The position numbers and the translations under genes are program-made. From assembly GCA_020740775.1 (NCBI GenBank), contig JAHEWK010000011.1, forward strand, positions 1,178,001-1,242,000: a stretch of 64,000 bases of DNA, read 5' to 3'. This DNA is from Ilyonectria destructans. Taxonomy: Eukaryota; Ascomycota; Sordariomycetes; Hypocreales; Nectriaceae. Below are positions 21,224 to 31,428 of this stretch, piece after piece (position 1 is the first letter of the stretch; every line of letters starts with the position of its first letter). The notes below the pieces were generated by a model. The model did not search any database. It saw only the letters and a program-made list of their open reading frames with translations, and was not told where the DNA came from.

Positions 21224-23086
21224 GAGGGTGGCACGGTGGTGCGGTCGATGCGATGAGATGATGATCGAGGCCGACAGCCGACAGCTTTGCGAATGAGGTG
21301 GAGTGATGATCGATGCCGTGTACAATGACGGATGGATGGGCCGGAAGGGGACTTGTCATACCCGTAACTACTTAGGAGATGCCCGTCTTTCCGTCGAAGT
21401 AGATGAAGCAGAACAAACGCCAAGATCGGTACAATCATGAACTAGAGGTCGACCTGAGGATACGTACCCAGCCCAGCTCATGGCTTCGCGGTACCGTGTA
21501 CGTCAAGTCAGCCCCAGAGGTACCTCACGGCATGGCATGGCGCACACCCAGCGCGTCTAGCAGCCTGCTTGCCCGGTGTCTTGTCGGCGGCCCTGCGCGC
21601 AAGAGCCAAGGTGCGAACTGTGGATGAAACGGGTGTGTCGGGGGTGTGTATTGTGAGGTGACGACGATTTATCCCTCGACTTGAATCAGTGAGTAGGGCC
21701 TTTTTTAGTAACGGAGGGGGCGTGGATTCGACTGTGGATATGGATGTGGATATGGGATATCATCGACGTGGGAGACCGCCATCTGGGCGTGGGACATTCT
21801 GGAAAAGGGCCATGTAAGCGTGGATATGGAAGACGACGGCGTTAAGCCAATCTTGTCGTGTCTTGCACAACGCCGGATACGCGTACGGCATCAAGTCGGA
21901 CGTCCGAATCAATAGACAGAAAGAGAAGAATCAAGTGCAATTTACTAGAGCTGGAACACGCGGACGGAGCGAGAGCCGTGGCCGATATTGAAGGACGCGG
22001 GTCATGGCGACGCACGGAGTACCGTACGAAGTACACAAAGTACCGAGGCCCTAACTCCGTACCTGCCTTCCCAAAGCGTGGCAAAAAGAAATGCACTTCC
22101 TGGGTCACCTGCATATCTCTTCAAACTCGGGGCTTCGTAATCACGGTAGCTGGTCGGCAAAGAAGGAAGGTAGAGGAACCCCCTCCTGCAAGGCTCTCAA
22201 ACGCGGGTGCGTCGCTGGGCTGCTTGCAGGCTGCACCTTGACCACCTGCACCTGCAGTTGGGGATACCTACAGCTTTGTGCGACAACCCACTTGGGCGGT
22301 GCGCTGCAGGGCTCAGCCAAAAGCCCAAGCTCAGGCCAAGGAATGGCGAGCGGTTGGTTCCATGCCACAGCAGCCGGACATAGTACATACTCCGTATACC
22401 AGGAAACCCGCCGCTGCCTCCCTTTCCCACGTAGCACAGAGCTAAGGTAGCCAGGCGACGGGAGGAATGGTTGGTCTGCACGCAGTCCAGGTAGGCAATT
22501 GATTAGGTCGGTCAGCGAGGTGCGCTATCTCGCTTTCCCAGCCCTCCGTCTGTACCGCGCTGCATCTACAGTGGAGGTCGGCGGTGAGGTACGATGAGGC
22601 TCCAACGGCCAGGCGCCGTCATCAAGCGGGGGAATCCCGACCTGCTATCAATCTCTCGTAATAAGCCCAAGGCTGTGGGTTAGGTTATTCGCCGGGTGAA
22701 TTGACTGCTGATTATTACGTACCTATCTATAGTCGTGTAAAAGCAGGAATTAGATGACCAAGAAGATCGTCCAGGCCAAGCAAGCAACCGCGCTGACCGC
22801 TCGCTGGCATTGCGTCCCCGTTGTCTCCTTCACCTTCCTCACTGCTCTAGCCTGACAAGCACAGGAGTTGCACCATGGCAAGATGGGCTTCGCTCAGGTC
22901 CACCGCGCCCTCGAGCCCGACCAGGAGGCGTCGTGTCACCAGTTCCCTCGCGGTAGGGTAGGTACTTATGTTGAGAGAGGTGCGCACGCTGGTCCGCATC
23001 CTGTCTTGGACTCCGGGGGGGCTTCCGTCTACCGCGCCAGTGTGGATTGATGTCTTGGTCGCCTCGGGAGGAGTTTAAGGCGACGT

Positions 23087-23114
23087 TCCACTAGCATATG
23101 TCCACTAGCATATG
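23087..23114 (+). repeat. Perfect tandem duplication, 14-bp unit TCCACTAGCATATG x2
   Basis: Two identical adjacent copies of a 14-bp unit that contains CATATG; no gene nearby. Confidence 0.85.
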
Positions 23115-25488
23115 CCCGTTGACGACAGAACGGCACTCGCAGGCGACCACCACGCCACCCACCGCCACCGCCCCCGGGACTCTTGGCTCGCTGTCCCCAT
23201 CCCTCCCGTAGTCTCGAGCATTAGCCTCGTCCTAGTATGTGTGTTCCTCTGGCAGACAAGGCCTCTCCACCTACTTCACTAGGCTCGCCTGGGTCAAGGC
23301 ACTCAGCCCGGCACCTTGCCGACTGTGTGCTTCAGTGGAGTTGCCACCGAACAACAGGGGACAGGCCGCTGCACAGTGCGTTCAGGTCGCTGCGCACCGT
23401 CGTATATCCACGAGTGTTATTGGGTTCATGGAGTGAACTCCACCGCTTTCGACCTCCTGGATTCGACTAGGCGGGTTTTCGTTGAGAAAGTGCCTTTGAA
23501 GATCGATGCCAGATGGACGAACAAGTGTGGTGCGGCGGACTCCGGACCTACATAACAAAGCCAGCCACAGCCACAACACGGACCTCACCGGCATCCGGGC
23601 CACGGTTTCTAAGAAACTTCGGCCACCTGATACTGAAGTAAAAACCAGCTGATTCGTCCATTTAATCGAGGCATTGGCATTCGTACAGATAAGTACTTGG
23701 GGCTGGCGTTTGGGTTCTTCTAAGGGGGCCTCGACATCTTCGCGGTGCAAGCGCTTGCCAGAATGCCAGGGACGAGAAGATACATTCACGGACATCGAGA
23801 TGCGTCCGGATGTTCCACCCAAGAGCCGGGACATCCAAGAGTCCCCCGGACACATACATCGACTTCCGTGCCACAACGCGGAATTTGCCTTGGCGCGCCA
23901 TAATCATTCGCTGTGATCCACGGGCCTTGCGGCAACCCCCTGTTCTGCCCATCGTCTTGCTCCTTGCCGGTTTAGGCCCGTAAACTTGCCGTCATGTATG
24001 GTGTCGGTATCGGATTCCCTCCATCCCTCCATCCCTCCCCGCCTCGCAGTCCTACTATGTATGCGCGTGGATATATGACGGGCTGGCTGGCGGCTGGCTG
24101 GTAAGGTTGGCCAAGCTGGGTTGTCCCAGTACGGTTACCGACACCATGGCCCCAAAGTGCGCCACGGCGGTCAGTTCATTGTCCTCGAGCCACTGGCAGC
24201 GCGGGATCCACTCTCGCTCCCAAGGAACCCAAGACGGTGCTAACGGTTCTCATCCTGACCTGCAGTAGCTCAGCCCAACGCGCGTCAATCACCATCTTCT
24301 GCTTGATGGAATCTCTCCATCTTCCTGCTCTTGAGCCTCCCCCGGCTTCCCGTTGGCTGACTTTCGGCAGGGGCCGCACTTGCTCGTCAAGGTTGTCGCA
24401 GCGGCGAGGGGGGAGCTTGGATGTTACCCTACCGCCGACGAGAAACAAGCCGCATGAAGATTGTGGGTGGCATTTGATTGCAGCTGCAGTATTCGGCATG
24501 CCAGCGCGTGAGTCCCGTCAATGAGGTCTTGTTCTGCCTCCCAAGGCTAATTGAGCGAGCAACACCCTGGATAAGTGCCTATCCCCGCTGACGACGACGG
24601 TGAGCCTGGGGTATGGGTCTTTGCCTCCCCAGATTGGTTCGTCCAAACATGTACCGAGCACAGTGCGTCCACCAGAGACATGCCATGCCACCTTTGGCAA
24701 CTACGAATACCTGTTTGTTGTTGAAATGCAGGAACCGTCGCTATGACAGACCAGTCCGAGTATAGCCCCGGAGGCGGATACTGGTCGTACTCGGACGCGA
24801 TCAGCCAAGCAGGCTCAAGGATAACAAACGCCTAAACCTGCGACTTCCCCTCGCCGCTGTTCGGTAATTGACGGAGGAAAATTGAACCGTCATCGCGGGG
24901 ATCTGTGGCTTCGGAGGCGAACGATAGCTTGTTCGCAAGCTTACCGCTCGATCCTAAAAAGCTCCGGCAGTATTTCGATCCGCAACTGGTGGGCTATCTG
25001 CGCCTCGCAATTTCACCCGGTGATGTCTCTACTCTGTGGTTCGCGATTCTCGCACGGATACTCATTTGTTAGCTCGGGAAGGGTCAATTGGTCGCCTCCA
25101 TCAAGTGCCAGGGGTCCTCGATGTTTCCAGCACGCCACGGTACTTGTCGTATCGACGTCAACACCCCAGGATCCGAGCCGACATCTAGCCTGGAACCCCC
25201 TCCCCTTGGCGGACACCCCCTGGTCGCCTCCCACGCACGAGCTAGAACTTTCGGGACCAGACAGGACGCAAACTTCGCTCAGTGGCGCCTTTTGACACTG
25301 TACTAGAGGGCGAATGCAGAGAGGCCAGCGCTTGCACCCGCCGTTCTCAGACTGGCGACAATGCCGCAAATGAAAAGGTGTACCACATGCATCTTGACAA
25401 ACCTTGCTCTGTGCTCCCTATAGAGCCGAGAAGGGCCAGGGGAGCGCTGCGTTTTCCCGGCAGGTGGTACGGCTGCGCTGGGCCGTAA

Positions 25489-25500
25489 GTAGGTACCTAC
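25489..25500. repeat. 12-bp perfect palindrome GTAGGTACCTAC
   Basis: Self-complementary word in the gene-free region; related words occur at 35579-35586 and 58792-58809. Confidence 0.7.
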
Positions 25501-25940
25501 TAGATGTTGACTGTTGTCACATGTCGGCCGTGGCTGTCGGTTCGGTGACGCTCAGGGCAGCGAGGAGGAGGCGGCGTGGAAGATGCCGAGGTACAGCGAC
25601 GTTGAGCCCAGTCGCAGGTGGGGAGAGAGAGGGGGGACGGTTTTTCTCCACGCACCCGCAACCCACTTTCCGGGCTCGAGGGCTCAATCAAATTGCCCTT
25701 CACGCAATGGTGGTTTCAGTGCCTCGACGGGGCCAACACCCCCAATTCCCTTCATCAAAGTCAATTGTCCTCGCTTGGGCAAGCGGAAGCCTACCACGGA
25801 GCGCGCAGCTACCGCCACAAAGCTTGGTCGGTGAGGCCACCGCTAGTGCCCAGCGACACCAACGCGAGCTCCAGTCCCCGGACTAGGTGCAACACGACGA
25901 AATGGGCCGCCGCATCAGGGACAAGGCGGCAGAAGAAGGT

Positions 25941-25968
25941 TGGGTGCTCATGGGTGCTCATGGGTGCT
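25941..25968 (+). repeat. Tandem repeat, 10-bp unit TGGGTGCTCA x2.8
   Basis: Two full copies and one partial copy (TGGGTGCT) directly adjacent, in gene-free DNA. Confidence 0.8.
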
Positions 25969-26016
25969 TCTTGCCGCTGTAGGGTTCGGCACAGGCACAG
26001 AACCGACCTCGACCTA

Positions 26017-26034
26017 GACGATGACGATGACGAT
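26017..26034 (+). repeat. Hexanucleotide repeat GACGAT x3
   Basis: Three perfect copies of GACGAT in gene-free DNA. Confidence 0.75.
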
Positions 26035-27017
26035 GAGCCACCCCCCCTGGGCTGGCAGAATCATGGCAGGCCCTTGCATGCATCCTCACAACTATAGGAT
26101 GTCGTAGCCATAGGAGCAATTTCAACCTGTCCGACGATCCCAGGAACCGCGATACCCATGTCCCGCTGGGTCCGTCGGCCGGCATCTTCTGCTGAGCTCA
26201 GATTACACATAGATACTAATCCTGGATGGGGTTCTTACTAATGCCAATCAAGATCCGATGCCCTCCGACATCCAACACACCAGAACTGAATCCGCCCCCA
26301 GCGTTAAGCGTCAGGGAGTCACGCATAGGGCCGCGGATCGCCCGGTAGGGCCATAAGCTGTTGGTTGCGTCGGCACTTGAGACGTTCTGCGGCAGACGAC
26401 TCTCCGGCCTGGCTCAATTCGAAGCCCAAGGGGGTTCGCGGACCTTGGTTTGACCCGTTCTGGTAGTCTGCTCCGAGGTCCACGGAATCCGCGTCCGCCA
26501 CGATCTGGGACCGGTTGTCAGCCATGCAAGACCCATGGCGCATCTCGACCAACCTTCGGCTTCTGGGCGGCTTCTGGGGATCTACGTTGCAGGGGTGCCG
26601 GCAACCGCGCCGCCCATTGACGCCTTCTACGGAGATTCCAGAAGCCTTCTCGGCCGGGACGTCACGACCCCATCTAATCGTTCAAAATAGGTCAGCCCCC
26701 ACTGCCACGTTAGATTATTGAGTGTGGAATGCTTGTTCTTAGTTCGAGCGCCATCAATTGAGTCAAATCTCGCTCTCACCCGGGGTCTCGTGGCGTTTGC
26801 TACCCCTGGCCTTACCCCGTAATCATATACAATATTCCCCAGCGCATGAATACGTGCGTCCTCCTCGAAGCCACTATCGATTGTCCTGCATATTCCAACA
26901 GCAGCCATGACGACGTGTGCACAGCCAGTGCGCATTTGCATTGCAGAGTCAATCCCCAAGCGTCCAGGGCCCCTGCTGCGGGCGCGTCTCGGCATGGATG
27001 CCGATGATGTACACACA

Positions 27018-27029
27018 TACTACGTAGTA
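27018..27029. repeat. 12-bp perfect palindrome TACTACGTAGTA
   Basis: Self-complementary word about 540 bp upstream of the CIA2 start. Its core CTACGTAG recurs inside the 63-bp tandem repeat at 30887-31019. Confidence 0.65.
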
Positions 27030-27564
27030 GTTCGATGCGATGCCAATAAAGTTTACATCGCAATGTGCCTCTTGTCATGCGTGCGTCATTCTCTAGGGGT
27101 CCACCACAAGCGCCTCCAGCTGACGATTTGCCATGCGGAGTATTGGGATGCTAAAAACTAGATTGATTGCCCAAGGGCCAAAGGTGCCAGCCTAGTCAGC
27201 TGGCTTATTCAGTGGCGGTAGTCTCGAGTCTCGCTTGCGCTGCGCCTCACCCCCCCGGCCTCCTGCCTCGGTCGAACTCTCCGCGCTTATCAAATGTGGC
27301 GTCATGAGATCAAATCTTCCCCTCCACGCCCACAACCCGCATTCCCACCATCCTTGTGCAACACGAACTCATCGACAACCTGGCCATCACGAATCCGCGA
27401 CCCTCTGGCTAGCATCTTGCGGCGCATTCGTCATCTCCACTATCCAACTTCCTTCGGGCTGAGCCGGTCACTCTACAACGCTCGTCCTCTCTGCCCCCTG
27501 CGTCGCTCGCTGTATCCCGCCTGCCAGCATCCCAGCGCCGACTATCGGTCCCCCTCTGGCCGCC

Positions 27565-28470
27565 ATGGCCACCTTGGACAATGCGAACCCTACCATCCTG
27601 AGCGCATCCCAGCTGCCCACGCGCCAGGCAAAGCTAGCTCCCCGGAAGGGCCCTGAGTCTAGGTACAACGACATTGTTTTCGCCAAGCCGTCGTACCTAG
27701 CCCAGCCTTTCTGTAGCCAGAGCGCGGTTGCTTGGCCGCGCACTAGTGATTGGCACGACGAGTTTGCCGATGAAGCTATCGATGAACAGGAAATTTACGG
27801 TATGTTGATCTCTTTTTGTCTTGCTTTTTTAGTGGAGTCGAGACTAGAAGTGTTTCAACCTGAGACGCCTCACTGCACTATCTCTGCCACTTGGGTTGCC
27901 TATTTCCTTTCTCAGAAGTATCATGACTCTCAAAATACCATCATCAAACCTCAAGAACCATGGGGCTTCTATTGTGGAGTTGCTTGTTAGATGCGTCCGG
28001 TTCTGCATACCATGACTAGTCCCTGGTGGCAACAGCCGTTTATTCTGGTGGATTCTCAAACAAGTATTCAGTGCTAACGTTGTCTTGCAGACTTGATCTC
28101 AACCATTTCCGACCCTGAACATCCGGTCTCTCTGGGTCAGCTCTCTGTCATTAACCTCTGTGACATTCACATTTCTCCTTCTCCCTCCTTGGGCGCTCCG
28201 GACCCCAACACTATTGTTCAGGTTGCTGTGGAAATTACACCGACCATCACGCACTGCTCGCTCGCGACAGTTATTGGTCTGGGAGTTCGGGTGCGACTGG
28301 AGCAGGCTCTTCCTCCCAACTACCGGGTCGATGTCACTTGCAAGGAAAACAGCCATAACCAGGACGACCAGGTGAACAAGCAGCTTGGTGACAAAGAGCG
28401 AGTAGCTGCCGCATTGGAGAATGATACTCTAAAGGGAGTCCTAGATAAGATGTTGGAAACGTGTGCTTGA
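27565..28470 (+). CDS. CIA2: MIP18-family cytosolic Fe-S assembly targeting factor
   Basis: Exons are 27565-27799 and 28091-28470 (204 residues); the intron is 291 nt, long for this window, with GTATGT donor and TTGCAG acceptor. The junction forms EIYDLISTISDPEHPVSLGQLSV, the start of the MIP18/DUF59 domain. PTITHCSLATVIGLGVRV with its reactive Cys follows, then NKQLGDKERVAAALEN, almost unchanged from FAM96/Cia2 proteins. The first 75 residues are a variable Pro/Ala-rich extension. Cia2 acts with Cia1 and Met18 in the cytosol to hand Fe-S clusters to polymerases, helicases and Rli1. The start has a strong context (CGCCATGG). The gene stands alone between two large empty spacers. Confidence 0.92.
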
Positions 28471-30378
28471 ACGCACTTACACGGGATTACAGCTTCCTCT
28501 TTCGGCGTTTCGCAAAGGATAGTCCCCTACCCCCCTTGGCCATTTGACGATTCCGTCACCCGTTCATAATCGGCGGCATGTATGGTCAATCGAACAACCA
28601 TGAAGAAATCACATGAAACTCAAGCTGAATATGCAATGATGGTTCGGCTTTTCCCCAACATTGGTGACATGGCGGTCTGCAGGGTTAGCATCAAGCAGCA
28701 AACAGACCACTTGACTATCGAGTCGAGCTGGAATGGGAAGCAATTGGGCGAAGTGGCAAAGGTTCTTGATTGGAGGGGTTGGTCTTCGACAAGGGGGCTG
28801 GCACCAAAGACAGATGGATCTGGTTAAAGTTCAACTGCGAACAAGCCACACCACAAAGTACACGACAGGGGACCTCCATCTCAAGGCGTTATCCGGCAAA
28901 AGTCCACGCTTTTGCCGCGGAGCAGTACCGAGGATCGTACGCCTGCTACGACAGTCACATGCTGATGGCCTGGGTGGACGGGTGGACAGAGCGGAATTAT
29001 CGAGTTGGCCAGGCCTTTCATCAATTCGAGGCGTTTGACAGGCCTCAATTGTCCGGGGTCGTGGCTTTGGTCCTTGTCACATTTGTGACTTACACTGCAA
29101 CGTCAATCTCCTTGGGTCTAGTTCGACCATGATCCAGATCTACAATGTACTAATGTACAGTACTGGCCCTCCATCTGCTGTCAAGTTTCTGGCCAAATGC
29201 CCAACCCTGCGATTTGCTTTCCGTTTTCGTCCCCCTGTTCAGGCTCTAAACCAGCATCCCCCACTCCCGTCGCCGCAATTCCAAACCGCCCGGTCTTCAA
29301 TCTGGCCCCATCTCAGGGCTCCTTGCTGGCCAGTAGCTGCTGGGCTACAAGTCTTAGCGGAATTTACCGCGGAGGGGGATCCAACCCATCGTCGACACCC
29401 CCCTCCCCCCTGGGGTGGTCGTCCCAGAAAGCGAAAGCGCACCTAGCCAGCATCGCCATCACAGCCATGGGGCTTGTGCGCTTCCCGTGCACTTGGGTCA
29501 CCGACAGGATGGGGTTGAAGTTGACAAGTCGTGCCAAGCCAGCAGAGCGCGACCTTAGCCGGCTTGGTAAACGGGGCCCCAGGCAAGACTGTCATGTCAT
29601 GTCCCGTTGACTTTTGCTACTCGAGCTAGGCCCCGGTCGATTTGCACGCGCGAGAGTTCAGCAGGCTCCTCGATTGTGGATGTGGAGGATGATCTTGGTC
29701 GACGAGGCCCTGGTCCAGCTCATAAAATGACGCCTTTCCGACACACCCCTGGCTCAAGCTTGCTTGGAGGTGAAGCTTCGAATGTGCGGGTGTCTGGCCG
29801 CGGTCCCGATGATTTTCGGGAGCACTCTTTTTCTGGGCACCGGGGATCACACCTGCATATGCCGCTTGGGTCGCTGTCAGTCTGGGGGAGCATGCGGCAG
29901 CCGCCTGTTGGTGGCTCACATCATCCTTCCTCCATGTCGCTGCAGCAGGGCAGCTCTCCCTCAACTCCCGTGGTCCCCCCGACATGAGAGGAGAGACGGT
30001 TCTCTCTAGTGTTTAGGATCAGCGAAACGTCCTAAGGTATAAGCGATATGGGGGGGGTTCTTGCATTCCGAAACGGGACCTCGGACTCGACCTCTGCTCC
30101 GCTAGCCTTCACATAGCACGAGTATTTCCCCCGAACCGATGGCACTACTCTACTCCGCGGATAACGATGCCAGCCACATCTCATCTCATCTTTAGCTCAA
30201 AGGCGGGATGCATCATGCCGTGTCCCAAAGCTCCCACGCCGAGCTCCATGGCCGTTACGCATTCCGGCATGGCTTTTTTTTTCTCTTTCGTCCCAGTGGC
30301 CTTAGAAGAGCGCCCATCACAAAACACACACCCCAGCAAAGCCCTACAACACCATCCCCCCTGCTGCGACTAGTCAAC

Positions 30379-30396
30379 CTGCTGCTGCTGCTGCTG
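30379..30396 (+). repeat. Trinucleotide repeat (CTG)6
   Basis: Six perfect CTG copies in intergenic DNA, followed 36 bases later by a CCCAG pentanucleotide run (30432-30450). Confidence 0.8.
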
Positions 30397-30405
30397 CCGC
30401 TTGCT

Positions 30406-30421
30406 TACGGAGTACGTACTC
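30406..30421. repeat. TACGGAGTA word overlapping palindrome GAGTACGTACTC
   Basis: TACGGAGTA (30406-30414) runs directly into the 12-bp palindrome GAGTACGTACTC (30410-30421). The same 9-mer in reverse orientation occurs at 22388-22396 and 58867-58875, all between genes. Confidence 0.6.
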
Positions 30422-30886
30422 GACCACTCGACCAGCCCAGCCCAGCCCAGCAGTCCCCCTGCACGGAATTATTCCCCACCACTACCCGAGCTTCCTGTCG
30501 CTCTGCCCATCGAACGCCCTACCGCTCCTCCGGAATTCTGACATGAGGGGTTGTTCGGCCTCTTTTTGGGATTTGGCCTCACGCGCCTCCTCTGCGGTGC
30601 GTTCCCCGCAAGCCACCGTGCAAGCCGCATCACACACCGGACGTTGGCCGAAGAAATAGCGGTTTGCGCATTTCACCTCGTGGGATTTCGCCTCGGGATC
30701 AGCCGTCGAGAGTAGTCAAGTTGCTAAACGCTGCACCCCCGTGACGCTGACCCCAAGCCGTCAAGGAACCCTCAGCGTTTGGGCTTGTCAGGGTGTCCCC
30801 TGAGTGGCACCTCCCGTCCTTGTGGGACCGTCATCATCGAGAAAAATGGCCCCGTCCTGTCCAACAACCTGGGGGGGGTTGGCTCA

Positions 30887-31019
30887 TCATTCCAGCAGAC
30901 AGGCAACTCTAATCGTGGGCGTTCTACTACGTAGAGGCAGACAAGGCGTTCATTCCAGCAGACAGGCAACTCTAATCGTGGGCGTTCTACTACGTAGAGG
31001 CAGACAAGGCGTTCATTCC
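30887..31019 (+). repeat. Perfect 63-bp tandem duplication
   Basis: Two identical 63-bp units (30887-30949 and 30950-31012) followed by a 7-base third start. Each unit contains the palindrome CTACGTAG. Since 63 is 21 codons, an antisense open frame continues through both copies, but that frame has no other sign of coding. Perfect identity points to a recent duplication. Confidence 0.92.
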
Positions 31020-31428
31020 TTCGACTAAGTGGATTGGGCATACACGTGTTGGTGGTACAGATGTGGAAGTCCGGAGTTCGAGATCCTGGTTCCCTTGGTT
31101 GGGATCTTGTTTCGCCGAGGCTTCTATCATCTTTCATCTACACCATGGTTCCCGAATGCTTTCTCGCCAACACCATCGCAATGTACTTTGAACCCTTTTC
31201 CCAAATGGTGCAGCATCTATCCTTGTACACGTGGCCCTCGCACTGGCCATTATCATCATCATCCATGTGAGGATCCAAGGGCTACTGTCCATTTCCTCCG
31301 TGCGCAAGCCCCCTTCTCTTCAGCCGCCCTCCTCCTCAGCCCTCCCTCCTCGCACCCTCGCACAAGTTGCCCCAAACCGTCTGGTCGGCGTGTGGCTCCT
31401 GGTTCCTGCCTCGTGACACATTGCTGCT

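Larger units (their letters stand above)
20158..27564. other. 7.4 kb region without recognisable genes
   Basis: No open frame longer than about 180 codons, none with family motifs, and candidate frames overlap on both strands. The first 1-2 kb is probably the promoter of the Zn2Cys6 gene. Low-order repeats occur at 21192-21223, 23087-23114, 25941-25968 and 26017-26034, and palindromic words at 22388-22396, 25489-25500 and 27018-27029 (listed separately). Composition is GC-rich, without the strong AT bias of repeat-induced point mutation, and I see no transposase or reverse-transcriptase fragment. It may contain long regulatory DNA, noncoding transcripts or very degraded genes. Confidence 0.5.
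28471..31428. other. 3 kb region without recognisable genes
   Basis: Spacer between the CIA2 stop and the SNU114 stop (converging). The longest frames (120-137 codons) carry no motifs. It contains homopolymer G/C runs (for example near 29400 and 30050), (CTG)6, a CCCAG run, a TACGGAGTA element and the 63-bp tandem duplication. No tRNA could be folded by eye. Confidence 0.5.

Noticed and set aside
20158..27564. Possible transposon remnant or RIP-mutated repeat
   Set aside because: No transposase, integrase or reverse-transcriptase motif in any frame, no terminal repeats found by eye, and no AT/TpA-rich signature.
28770..29132. 120-codon plus-strand frame with a hydrophobic C-terminus after CIA2
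   Set aside because: No recognisable family, no leader or splice context, overlaps other chance frames.
31060..31100. GGAGTTCGAGATCC resembling a tRNA T-loop
   Set aside because: The stem pairs only three bases and no matching tRNA body is present.
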